Positions 1 to 7,762 of a stretch of DNA of 64,000 nt are shown in pieces. Below the pieces are notes generated by a model, which was not told the origin of the DNA, did not search any database, and saw only the letters and a program-made list of their open reading frames with translations. How positions within the stretch are numbered: position 1 is the first letter of the stretch; each line of letters begins with the position of its first letter. The DNA comes from Rhodospirillum rubrum ATCC 11170 (GTDB taxonomy: Bacteria > Pseudomonadota > Alphaproteobacteria > Rhodospirillales > Rhodospirillaceae), in NCBI RefSeq assembly GCF_000013085.1, contig NC_007643.1, positions 2,155,001 to 2,219,000 on the forward strand, in the 5' to 3' direction. Position numbers and translations under genes: made by a program.

Positions 1-1119
1 GAATTCCTCGGGACTGGAGGTATGCTCGAGAATTTCGAGCAACTCGCGGATCCAGCGATATTGCCGGCCATCCATGACCGGCGAGCCCTGCTTATAGGAC
101 CAATGGGCGGCCACGCCGAGTTCGGCCACCGAATGCATCTCGGCGGTGCGGATCTGGATTTCGATGCGCAGGCGTTCGGGCCCGATGACCGCCGTATGGA
201 TCGACTGATAGCCGTTGCGCTTGGGCGTCGAGATATAGTCCTTGAAGCGGTCGGGGATCATCGGATAGGAGGCGTGGATGATGCCCAGCGCCTGATAGCA
301 TTGCTCAAGGTTTTCAACGGTGATGCGGAAGGCCATGATGTCGGACAGCTGCTCGAACGAGATGTTCTTGCGCTTCATCTTCTGCCAGATCGAATAGGGC
401 GTCTTTTCGCGCCCGGTGATCTCGGCGGTCAGTCCGTGCTCGGCCAAAGCGGCCTTGAGCTGATCGATGACCTTGGGCACCAGGGTGCCGCCCTGCTCGC
501 GCAGAAAGGTCAGCCGCGCCTCGATGCCTTCCTTGGCGTCGGGATAGAGCTCGCGGAAGGCCAGATCCTCGAGTTCCTCCTTGATCTCGGCCATGCCGAT
601 GCGTTCGGCGAGCGGCGCGTAGATCTCCATGGTCTCAAGGGCGATGCGGGCGCGCTTCTCCGGCTTGCGGATGAAATGCAGCGTCCGCATGTTGTGCAGG
701 CGGTCGGCCAGCTTGACCATCAGGACGCGGATGTCCTCGCTCATCGCCAGCAGCAGCTTGCGGAAATTCTCGGCCTGCTTGGCGTGGTCGGAGGAGATCT
801 GGATACGGGTGAGCTTGGTCACCCCATCGACGAGACGGGCGACATCATTGCCGAAAAGCTGGCGGACATCCTCCAGCGTCGCCTCGGTGTCCTCGATGGT
901 GTCGTGCAACAGCGCCGTGATGATCGAGGCGCAGTCGAGCTTATAGCGGGTCAGGATCCCGGCGACATCAATGGGATGGGAAAAATAGGGATCGCCCGAG
1001 GCCCGCAATTGCGAGCCATGCATCTTCATCGCGTAGACGTAGGCGCGGTTGAGCAGATCCTCGTTGGCGTTGGGGTCATAGGCCTTGACCCGCTCGACCA
1101 GTTCGAACTGGCGCATCAT
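1..1119 (-). CDS. RelA/SpoT (RSH) bifunctional (p)ppGpp synthetase/hydrolase, 3' end cut off by the window edge
   Basis: Makes and degrades the stringent-response alarmone (p)ppGpp in the cytoplasm. The first 373 residues are present; the rest lies left of the window. The HD hydrolase domain comes first, with an intact HDTIEDT motif whose His-Asp is at about residues 72-73, so hydrolase activity is expected. The synthetase domain follows, with RFKDYI, NGYQSIHT, IEIQIRT and AAHWSYK blocks. GGAGG lies 8 nt before the ATG at 1119; an in-frame ATG at 1125 would be only 2 nt away, so 1119 is preferred. rpoZ lies just upstream on the same strand, a pairing common in proteobacteria. The C-terminal TGS and ACT domains cannot be seen. 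Confidence 0.95.
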   Translation of the reverse strand, partial: MMRQFELVERVKAYDPNANEDLLNRAYVYAMKMHGSQLRASGDPYFSHPIDVAGILTRYKLDCASIITALLHDTIEDTEATLEDVRQLFGNDVARLVDGVTKLTRIQISSDHAKQAENFRKLLLAMSEDIRVLMVKLADRLHNMRTLHFIRKPEKRARIALETMEIYAPLAERIGMAEIKEELEDLAFRELYPDAKEGIEARLTFLREQGGTLVPKVIDQLKAALAEHGLTAEITGREKTPYSIWQKMKRKNISFEQLSDIMAFRITVENLEQCYQALGIIHASYPMIPDRFKDYISTPKRNGYQSIHTAVIGPERLRIEIQIRTAEMHSVAELGVAAHWSYKQGSPVMDGRQYRWIRELLEILEHTSSPEEF

Positions 1120-1280
1120 GGCCATGTCCTCCGCCCCGCTCCCGGCCCGATGGGTGCGCAGGGCCCCGCGAGAACGAACAGGGATCGGGCGAAGGGGGGA
1201 CGAAGGGAAACGGAACCGATGGCGTCATGGCGCCCGATCATCATCCGCCTCCTCCGCACGCGTCCCTGCCCCGTCCCTCC

Positions 1281-1697
1281 CTAGTCTTCGTCCGCCTCAT
1301 CGGTGTCCTGGCCGGCGTCATCGGACAGGTCGAGATCGGAATCGGCGCCATCGTGAATGGTCAGGCCGTCGGCTTCCAGGGTGTCGTCATCCTCGGCCAG
1401 GGCGACCCCGGGCATCAGATCGCGATCGAGGCCCATGGCGTCGAAATCGTCTTCCTCGGGCTCGTCGATTTCGACGTGCTTTTGCAGCCCCTGGATGACG
1501 GCTTCCTTGAGATTGGGGATATCAACGGTGCCATCGGCGATTTCGCGCAGCGACACGACCGGGTTCTTATCGTTGTCACGATCCACGGTCAGGGCCGATC
1601 CGGCCGAGATGTCACGCGCCCGCTGGCCGGCGACCAGCACCAGTTCGAACCGATTGGGGATCTTGAGGACGCAGTCCTCGACGGTAACGCGGGCCAT
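1281..1697 (-). CDS. rpoZ: RNA polymerase omega subunit
   Basis: Small subunit that helps assemble and stabilise RNA polymerase and, in other bacteria, forms part of a ppGpp site. The N-terminal part has the family pattern: MARVTVEDC at the start, then [16 protein letters not shown] and the basic/hydrophobic helices. At 138 residues it is longer than the roughly 90 of E. coli omega. The extra length is a C-terminal tail very rich in Asp and Glu (about residues 78-138). A strong ribosome site, GGAGGG, sits 5 nt before the ATG. The relA/spoT gene follows on the same strand, so the two probably share a transcript. Confidence 0.95.
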   Translation of the reverse strand: MARVTVEDCVLKIPNRFELVLVAGQRARDISAGSALTVDRDNDKNPVVSLREIADGTVDIPNLKEAVIQGLQKHVEIDEPEEDDFDAMGLDRDLMPGVALAEDDDTLEADGLTIHDGADSDLDLSDDAGQDTDEADED

Positions 1698-1809
1698 GCA
1701 AACCCTCCAGAAAGCGTAAGGTCAGGGGGACGGTCCGGGCGGCGCAAAGCTGCCCGGGGGACCGGCATATATAGAGACTAGGCCGGCGGTTTGCAACCAG
1801 ATCGACCGA

Positions 1810-2295
1810 TTACAAACGTTCCGCCGCCTGATCGGCGGCAAGGGCGGCGATCAGGGTGTCGATCGGTTGGTCAAGAACCGGGTGGCGCCAGTCGGGCGCG
1901 ATCTCGCGCAAGGGGAATAAAACGAAACCGCGCTCGGCCATGCGCGGATGGGGCAGCAGCGGCGGCGCCCCGGTCCGGCGCAGCTCGTCATAATCAAGCA
2001 AATCGAGATCAAGGGTGCGGGCGGCATTGATCTCGCCGCGCCGACGCCCGAATTGATCCTCAAGGCGATGAAGCAGCCCGAGCAGGGCGACGGGGTCGAG
2101 GTCGGTGACCAGACGGGCCACGCCGTTCACGTAATCGGGCTGATCGGACGGTGGAACCGGGCTCGTCCGATACCAGGCGGAGCGGGCGGCGACCACCACT
2201 CCGGCGTCCTCAAGGGCGACCAACGCCGCGTCAAGTGTATCCCTGGGCGAGCCGGCCGGACCGGCCAGATTGGCGCCGAGAGCGATATAGATCAT
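1810..2295 (-). CDS. folK: 2-amino-4-hydroxy-6-hydroxymethyldihydropteridine pyrophosphokinase (HPPK)
   Basis: Transfers pyrophosphate from ATP to the pterin in folate synthesis. Family landmarks are visible: IYIALGANL at the start, SAWYRTSPV, YVNGVARL, and the signature around RTLDLDLLDYDE followed by LPHPRMAERGFVLFPL. Length (161 residues) is normal. The frame stays open further upstream, but the ATG at 2295 puts the conserved strand at the N-terminus and has AGGAG 10 nt before it. It reads toward rpoZ and is divergent from the NYN gene at 2440, so 2296-2439 should hold promoters for both. Confidence 0.93.
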   Translation of the reverse strand: MIYIALGANLAGPAGSPRDTLDAALVALEDAGVVVAARSAWYRTSPVPPSDQPDYVNGVARLVTDLDPVALLGLLHRLEDQFGRRRGEINAARTLDLDLLDYDELRRTGAPPLLPHPRMAERGFVLFPLREIAPDWRHPVLDQPIDTLIAALAADQAAERL

Positions 2296-2439
2296 CGAGC
2301 GATTTCTCCTGGAAGGCCGTGCTTGCAGCGCGCCCACAAAACGCTTACGTAATTGGGCGGTAGGACCCGCTGATTTATAAGGTGTGTCTACTTTCCAATA
2401 CTGGATAATGATAATTCTTTTTTTGTGTGAGGCTATCTA

Positions 2440-3084
2440 ATGATCTTTTATCCCCAGGAGCGAATCGGCCTGTTCATCGACGGTTCGAATCTCTACGCCG
2501 CCGCCAGGGCGCTGGGTTTCGATATCGACTATAAGCGCCTGCTTGAGCTCTTCGCCGCCAAGGGCCGGCTGATCCGGGCGTTTTATTATACCGCCCTGGT
2601 GGAGGATCAGGAATATTCCCCGATCCGCCCGCTGGTCGACTGGCTGGACTATAACGGCTATACCATGGTCACCAAGCCGACCAAGGAATTCACCGACGCC
2701 ACCGGCCGACGCAAGATCAAAGGCAATATGGACATCGAATTGGCCATCGATGTCATGGAAATGGCGCCCCATCTCGACCATATCGTTCTTTTTTCGGGCG
2801 ATGGCGATTTCCGCCGGCTGGTCGACGCGGTCCAGCGCAAGGGCCTGCGGGTGACCGTGGTCAGCACCGTGCGCTCGCAGCCGCCGATGGTCGCCGACGA
2901 GTTGCGCCGTCAGGCCGATACCTTCATCGAACTCCTTGATCTCGAACCCAGCATCGCCCGGGCGCCCTTGCACCGCGAGCCGCCGCCCTCCGCCCTCGCC
3001 GCGTCCCATCATGACGATGATGACGAGGACGATGAGGACGACGAGGACGAGGACGACCAGATCGATCAGTATATGCCCAAGTAA
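2440..3084 (+). CDS. NYN/LabA-like (DUF88) domain protein with poly-acidic tail
   Basis: Likely cytoplasmic PIN-fold RNase-like protein of the LabA/DUF88 group. The N-terminus has the metal-site pattern RIGLFIDGSNLY; later acidic residues appear in KIKGNMDIELAID and LFSGDGDFRRLVDAV, the usual NYN ligands. The domain ends near residue 170. The C-terminus (about residues 188-207) is almost pure Asp/Glu, encoded by a GAC/GAT/GAG run at 3012-3060. GAGG stands 7 nt before the ATG. The upstream stretch is AT-rich with GATAAT-like elements. The substrate is unknown; the family assignment is firm, the nuclease activity is inferred. Confidence 0.9.
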   Translation: MIFYPQERIGLFIDGSNLYAAARALGFDIDYKRLLELFAAKGRLIRAFYYTALVEDQEYSPIRPLVDWLDYNGYTMVTKPTKEFTDATGRRKIKGNMDIELAIDVMEMAPHLDHIVLFSGDGDFRRLVDAVQRKGLRVTVVSTVRSQPPMVADELRRQADTFIELLDLEPSIARAPLHREPPPSALAASHHDDDDEDDEDDEDEDDQIDQYMPK

Positions 3085-3111
3085 GGATGGCTTTCGAGAC
3101 GTTAAACGACA

Positions 3112-3756
3112 ATGACAGCGTGTAATCCCCAGGCGCCGGGGGTCGATTGCCCCCGGTGCCCGCGACTGGTCGCCTATCGGCTGGCCCTGCGCCGCGATTT
3201 TCCCGACTGGGCGAATGCCCCGGTCCCCTCCTTCGGTCCGCTGGGCGCCCGCCTGCTGGTGGTCGGCTTGGCGCCCGGCGTGCGCGGCGCCAATCGCACC
3301 GGCCGGCCCTTCACCGGCGATTACGCCGGCGACCTGCTCTATGCCACCTTGATCGATCTTGGTTTGATGACCGGGGTTTTCGACCGCCGGGCCGATGACG
3401 GCCTGACGCCGATCGACGTGCGCATCACCAACGCCGTGCGCTGCGTGCCGCCTGAAAACAAGCCGACCGGCCCAGAACAGGTCGCCTGCCGGCCGTTCCT
3501 GGCGGCGGAAATCGCCGCGATGCCGGCCCTACGCGGCATCCTGGCTTTGGGCCGCGTCGCCCACGAGGCGATCTTGCGCACGCTCGGCCAACCCCTGAAG
3601 GCCCACCCCTTCGCCCATGGCGCCCTGCACCCGATGCCGGGCGGCCTGCTGCTGGGCGAAAGCTATCACTGCTCGCGCTACAACCAGAACACCGGCCGCC
3701 TGACCAACCCGATGTTCCGCGAGGCGGTCACGCGCTTGGTCGAGGCGATTAGCTAG
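3112..3756 (+). CDS. Type-5 uracil-DNA glycosylase with iron-sulfur cluster (UdgB-like)
   Basis: Removes uracil and other deaminated bases from DNA. The motif GLAPGVRGANRTGRPFTGD (around residue 53) is the family 4/5 motif A; the Ala/Gly-rich form without an acidic residue points to family 5. Four cysteines fit a [4Fe-4S] site: Cys11 and Cys14 near the N-terminus, one in AVRCVPP and one in VACRPFL. The C-terminal SYHCSRYNQNTGRL matches the second catalytic motif with its His. It follows the NYN gene by 27 nt on the same strand, so they may be co-transcribed. The ribosome site is weak. Confidence 0.9.
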   Translation: MTACNPQAPGVDCPRCPRLVAYRLALRRDFPDWANAPVPSFGPLGARLLVVGLAPGVRGANRTGRPFTGDYAGDLLYATLIDLGLMTGVFDRRADDGLTPIDVRITNAVRCVPPENKPTGPEQVACRPFLAAEIAAMPALRGILALGRVAHEAILRTLGQPLKAHPFAHGALHPMPGGLLLGESYHCSRYNQNTGRLTNPMFREAVTRLVEAIS

Positions 3757-3806
3757 GACGGTGGGCCTGAAACTTGGTCCCCGCTCACCGCTCTAACAGA
3801 CGGATA

Positions 3807-3860
3807 TTGAAGCAAATCGTCGTCGCGGTCTGGTTCAGATCGCTCGGAGATTTGCTTCAA
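3807..3860. repeat. Perfect 12-bp inverted repeat with 30-bp spacer
   Basis: TTGAAGCAAATC at 3807-3818 and its exact reverse complement at 3849-3860 flank 30 bp. The element lies between udgB and the mosaic TPR gene. No T-run follows either arm, so it does not look like a simple terminator. It could be a stem in an RNA leader, a protein site or a relic of a mobile element. The core ATTTGCTTCA recurs at 9797-9806, inside another small hairpin. Confidence 0.5.
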
Positions 3861-3993
3861 ATCGGCCATCTCTCTTTCCAGAACGACGAAGGTGCCAAGG
3901 CACCCCTGGAGGAAATCCCCCTCTCCTCCCCTCGCCACCCCCGCGATACCTTGCAAAACGGTAGGCGAAGGCGTGACGACGATCGGGGACGAC

Positions 3994-4905
3994 ATGAGCG
4001 GGAAAGCCTGGAAAAGGGCGGCGGCGTTTACCCTGGCGATCATCGGGAGCGCCGCCATAACTTGGGCGCAGGACACCCCCCGGTCTTCCCCGGAGACGAC
4101 TCTCAGGCCCGAAGAACCGGCCCAGGCAAACAGCCCCGGCGACCAAGTTGCCTTGACCAGCGACCGCCTGGAGTTGGACCTGCGGGGCGAGTTGAAACGC
4201 CTGAGCCAACGCATCGACGATTTCGATAAGCAGATCAGCGCCAATCGATCCCTGGTCGAGGGCAACAACGCCCATCTCGACCAGATCCTCTCGCTTCTTG
4301 GCCTCTTGCTCACCTTCTTTTGTTTGGGAGCGGCCACTACGGGCTTTTTCGCATATAAAAACGCCGGTCGCCACGCCCAAGAGCAAGCCGATGAGTGGTT
4401 GAAGGCCAACGCGAACCCCCTTCTGGCGAAAACGGAACACGATCTGAGATCGGCGATCGAACCCATGATCAGAGATATGATCGCTCAGGGAGAAAGGGCG
4501 AAAGAAAACGCTGATGCAATAGAGAAAATAAAGAATAAAGTCGAACAAGATATATCGCCAAAACCATCCCTATCAGACAAAAACGAGATTTCAGCGGAAA
4601 CAATATGTCAATCAGAAATGACCGCGCACCCTACAATAAAAGAAGATTATTACAATATTGAATCTTTAAATGAAGAAAATTACTCTCTTGATGAACTTAG
4701 GACACTTGGACTCGGTGCTTTTTCTTCTGAAAATTACAGTCAGGCGTTTTCATTTTTTAAACGCATCACGCAAATGACCAACCTTAATAAATCAGATCTT
4801 ATTCAAGCACATCTTAATATGGCCGCGAGCTTGGTAAAACTCGACCGCCTGGAGGAAGCCTCAAAAACCTACGAAATCATCATCCACATGCTGTCCAACC
4901 GCTGA
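3994..4905 (+). CDS. Membrane-anchored TPR protein of mosaic composition
   Basis: Function unknown; probably an envelope protein that binds partners through TPR helices. The ATG at 3994 is chosen because it starts a signal peptide (basic MSGKAWKR, then a hydrophobic stretch, then AITWAQ). Residues 55-95 are polar and helical, a membrane segment follows at about 99-121, and the last 70 residues form at least one TPR (NMAASLVKLDRLEEASKTYE). Base composition changes sharply: 3994-4500 is GC-rich like the neighbours, while about 4500-4870 is AT-rich with AAA, ATA and TTA codons, suggesting recombination or transfer. The frame stays open after the TGA at 4903-4905 up to 5328. Confidence 0.65.
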   Translation: MSGKAWKRAAAFTLAIIGSAAITWAQDTPRSSPETTLRPEEPAQANSPGDQVALTSDRLELDLRGELKRLSQRIDDFDKQISANRSLVEGNNAHLDQILSLLGLLLTFFCLGAATTGFFAYKNAGRHAQEQADEWLKANANPLLAKTEHDLRSAIEPMIRDMIAQGERAKENADAIEKIKNKVEQDISPKPSLSDKNEISAETICQSEMTAHPTIKEDYYNIESLNEENYSLDELRTLGLGAFSSENYSQAFSFFKRITQMTNLNKSDLIQAHLNMAASLVKLDRLEEASKTYEIIIHMLSNR

Positions 4906-5067
4906 TGGCCGTTGGATGGCGTCGATAGAGATCCTATTTTGGGGTGGTCAGTGGACTTGGGAATGCCAAGCCTTCACCAAGGCTCACCGGTGCACGAAGA
5001 TGGTCCCGTTGATCCAGAGCCAATAAGCATAGAGCGGCAAGTGGAAAACCAAGGGCGGAGCGTTGAT

Positions 5068-5328
5068 ATGCCAATGACAGAGACCATTGCCAATAACGAG
5101 GCGAGGTTACGCGCCCAGTTCGCCCAGGCGATGCTGGGAAAGGCGGTCGTCTTGGACCGGATGGGGAAAACCGATGAGGCACGCGCCGCCTATGACGCGG
5201 TTATCCAACGCTTCAGGTCCGATCCCGAACCCAGAATTCGTCAGCAGGTTACCGAGGCCCTGTACGCTCTCTATTTGATGCAAAGACAAGAAAGCGAGTC
5301 CGCTGGGCTGGTCACGCTAACGAAGTGA
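5068..5328 (+). CDS. Short TPR protein, or 3' fragment of a TPR gene
   Basis: The 86-residue product holds a single clear TPR (AMLGKAVVLDRMGKTDEARA, then AYDAVIQRF) followed by the linker pattern PEPRIRQQVTEALY. That linker is typical of long alphaproteobacterial TPR arrays with about 44-residue units, so this looks like one unit left from a larger gene. GGAG stands 7 nt before the ATG. It is GC-rich again, unlike the AT-rich end of the gene upstream, and shares that gene's reading frame, separated by a stop at 4903-4905. It may be a decayed remnant; whether it is translated is unknown. Confidence 0.45.
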   Translation: MPMTETIANNEARLRAQFAQAMLGKAVVLDRMGKTDEARAAYDAVIQRFRSDPEPRIRQQVTEALYALYLMQRQESESAGLVTLTK

Positions 5329-5404
5329 CCACCGAACAAACCGCGCTCAAAATGCGGCTTGTCGCGGCCATGGCCGAAAAACGCGCAGAACTCAGGCCAA
5401 AGGT

Positions 5405-5992
5405 CTATTTCTCCAGCAGCTTATCGATGGCGTCGGTCAGATCGCGGTCTTTGGGGTCGGTCAGGGCCGAGAACGAGGCGGCCAGCGAGCCGTCGGGGGC
5501 GATCAGGTATTTGTGGAAGTTCCAGCGCGGCGCCGACAGATCGGGGCGGCTGGCCTTGGCCCAGGCATAGAAGGGATGGGCGCGGGCGCCGCTCACCGCG
5601 GTCTTGTCGGTCAGCGGGAAATCGACGGCGAAGGTGCTTTCGCAGAAATCCTTGATCTCGGCCGCCGAGCCCGGTTCCTGGCCGCCGAAATCGTTGGAGG
5701 GCACGCCAAGCACGATCAAGCCCTTGGCGCGATAGGCCTTCCACAGCGCCTCGAGCCCCTCGTATTGGGCGGTGAAGCCGCATTCCGAGGCGGTATTGAC
5801 CACCAGAACCGGATGTCCGGCCCAGGCGGCCAAAGGCAGGGTTCCGCCATCAATGGCGGGGAAGCTATAGTCGTGGGCGCCGGCGGCCTGGGCGCTGGCG
5901 GGTCCGCCGAAGCTGGCCAGAGCCAGCCCCAGGGAAAAAACGCCCCGTATCAGCCAGTCACCACCCCCGGATCCCTTGCTCGCCTGTTCCAT
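5405..5992 (-). CDS. Glutathione peroxidase family protein, exported
   Basis: Reduces peroxides with a thiol partner. The catalytic Cys is at about residue 71 in NTASECGFTAQYEGL (Cys rather than selenocysteine). The partner Gln is in GVPSNDFGGQEPGS and the Trp-Asn pair in RWNFHKYLI. The N-terminus (MEQASKGSGGGDW, then a hydrophobic stretch ending ASAQA) reads as a signal peptide, so the enzyme is probably periplasmic. The start at 5992 was chosen for that leader. Cys-type members often use thioredoxin rather than glutathione. It sits between the TPR fragment and smpB, a spot where related genomes usually have udgB next to smpB. Confidence 0.92.
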   Translation of the reverse strand: MEQASKGSGGGDWLIRGVFSLGLALASFGGPASAQAAGAHDYSFPAIDGGTLPLAAWAGHPVLVVNTASECGFTAQYEGLEALWKAYRAKGLIVLGVPSNDFGGQEPGSAAEIKDFCESTFAVDFPLTDKTAVSGARAHPFYAWAKASRPDLSAPRWNFHKYLIAPDGSLAASFSALTDPKDRDLTDAIDKLLEK

Positions 5993-6056
5993 AACCCGAT
6001 CCCTTCGCGCCGCGTGTCCCACTTGATCTTTGATAGGGGAGAGCGGCGGTTTTGGA

Positions 6057-6539
6057 TCACCCCTTATCGCGTAACACCCGAGCCTTGTCGCGGTTCCATT
6101 CGCGCTCCTTGATCGCCTGACGTTTGTCATGGGCCTTGCGGCCCTTGGCCAAACCAAGCTGAACCTTGGCGAAACCGCGATCGTTGAAATAAAGGTAGAG
6201 CGGCACCAGGGTCATGCCGTCCTTGTTGATGGCGCTGATCAGGCGCCGGGCCTCGCGCCGATGAACCAGCAGCTTGCGCGGCTGGCGCGGCTCGTGGGCG
6301 AAGGCCTTCACCGCCTGGGTCCAATCGGGGATATAGGCGTTGTAAAGATACAGCTCGCCGCTTTTCGGCCCGGCGTAGGAATCGGCGATATTGGCCCGGC
6401 CGGTCCGCAGCGACTTGACCTCGGTTCCCACCAGGATAAGCCCGGCCTCGATCGTCTCCTCGATGGAGTAGTCATGCCGGGCCCGGCGGTTTTCCGCCAC
6501 CCGTCCGTGGGATATCAGGCTATTGCCAGCGCGTGCCAT
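6057..6539 (-). CDS. smpB: SsrA-binding protein SmpB
   Basis: Binds tmRNA and brings it to stalled ribosomes for trans-translation. The 160-residue product has the family order: [27 protein letters not shown], the beta-barrel core with [18 protein letters not shown], and the basic C-terminal tail [20 protein letters not shown]. Length is normal. The ATG at 6539 gives the expected short N-terminus. dapA lies 43 bp upstream on the same strand, and the pair is probably one transcript, an arrangement frequent in alphaproteobacteria. No tmRNA gene was seen in this window. Confidence 0.96.
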   Translation of the reverse strand: MARAGNSLISHGRVAENRRARHDYSIEETIEAGLILVGTEVKSLRTGRANIADSYAGPKSGELYLYNAYIPDWTQAVKAFAHEPRQPRKLLVHRREARRLISAINKDGMTLVPLYLYFNDRGFAKVQLGLAKGRKAHDKRQAIKEREWNRDKARVLRDKG

Positions 6540-6582
6540 GCCGGTCCAATGATCTCCGAATAAAAGAAAGGGGGGCGCTCTG

Positions 6583-7464
6583 TCAGGCGAGCAGACCGGT
6601 CGCCCGCAGGGCCTCTTCGACCTTTTTACGCGAGGCCTCGGAAATCGGCACCATCGGCAGGCGGGTTTCGGCCGAGCCCTTGCCAAGCAGGCTGACGGCG
6701 TATTTCACCGGGCCCGGGCTGGTCTCGCAGAACATGGCGTCATGCAGCGGCATCAGCTTGTCGCGGATGGCAAAGCAGGTCGCCAGATCGCCCTCGCGCC
6801 AGCTGCGCTGCATCTCGGCGCACAGGCGGGGGGCGACGTTCGAGGTGACCGAGATACAGCCCACCCCGCCCTGGGCGAGGAAGGCGGTCGCCGTGGCGTC
6901 CTCGCCCGACAGCTGGATGAACTCGGGCCCCAGAACCACCCGGGTCTTGAGCGGCCGGGCCAGATCGGCGGTCGCGTCCTTCACCCCTTTGATATTGGGC
7001 AGGTCGTGGGCCAGACGGGCCATGGTCTCGACGCTCATGTCGACGATCGAGCGACCGGGGATGTTATAGATGATCACCGGCAGATCACCGGCGGCACCGG
7101 CCACGGCCTTGAAGTGCTGATAGAGCCCTTCCTGGGTGGGCTTGTTATAATAGGGGGTCACCACCAGAACCGCGTCGGCCCCGGTCTTCACCGCGTGACG
7201 GGTGAAATCAACCGCCTCGGCCGTGGAATTCGATCCAGCCCCGGCGATCACCGGCACCTTGCCTTTGGCGACCTCGACGCAAAGTTCCACCACCCGTTTG
7301 TGCTCGTCATGGCTCAGCGTCGGCGATTCTCCGGTGGTGCCCACGGGCACCAGGCCCTGGGTGCCTTCGGCGATCTGCCAGGCCACGAAATCCTGGAAGG
7401 CGCGCTGGTCGACCGCTCCGTCGCGGAACGGGGTGACGAGGGCGGTGATGGAGCCCTGCAACAT
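6583..7464 (-). CDS. dapA: 4-hydroxy-tetrahydrodipicolinate synthase
   Basis: Condenses pyruvate with aspartate semialdehyde in the lysine and meso-diaminopimelate pathway. The Schiff-base Lys is at about residue 162 in GVKDATADL; the Thr-Thr pair ([10 protein letters not shown]) and Tyr ([12 protein letters not shown]) of the proton relay are present. The start at 7464 is preferred over an ATG 12 nt upstream because GGAG lies 6 nt before it and the product then begins [13 protein letters not shown], as is usual. Length is 293 residues. It is divergent from the lytic transglycosylase gene; about 300 bp between them hold both promoters. Confidence 0.96.
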   Translation of the reverse strand: MLQGSITALVTPFRDGAVDQRAFQDFVAWQIAEGTQGLVPVGTTGESPTLSHDEHKRVVELCVEVAKGKVPVIAGAGSNSTAEAVDFTRHAVKTGADAVLVVTPYYNKPTQEGLYQHFKAVAGAAGDLPVIIYNIPGRSIVDMSVETMARLAHDLPNIKGVKDATADLARPLKTRVVLGPEFIQLSGEDATATAFLAQGGVGCISVTSNVAPRLCAEMQRSWREGDLATCFAIRDKLMPLHDAMFCETSPGPVKYAVSLLGKGSAETRLPMVPISEASRKKVEEALRATGLLA

Positions 7465-7762
7465 GGTGTTCTCCATAATATCACTTCATTTTAGGCGGAC
7501 GCCGCGAGTGCGAAAGCTTGTGTTTTAGCACAGTGGTGTTCCCCGGCAAGAACCTATAGGCAGGCAATTCGCTCTTGCGGCGAGGCGATCGAACGACCAA
7601 AGTCTAGGCGGACAGGCCCAGGACCGCGCCCCCGCTTCGTTTCAAGCGAACATCAAGCGGCCGGTCCGGGCCGGATTGACGAGAGGGGAGCGGTGACGCC
7701 GCGCCAAAACCGCGCCCGCCTTTCCCCTCCAGGCTCTGACCCCACCGCGAGGTTACCTTCCC

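Noticed and set aside
22-1284. Long plus-strand open frame opposite the RelA/SpoT gene
   Set aside because: Its translation has no family features and is Gly/Asp/His-rich as expected from the antisense of GC-rich code; the minus strand encodes a clear RSH protein.
2482-2492. GGTTCGAATCT, resembling a tRNA T-loop
   Set aside because: It encodes part of the conserved DGSNLY motif of the NYN protein, and no acceptor stem or anticodon arm can be drawn around it.
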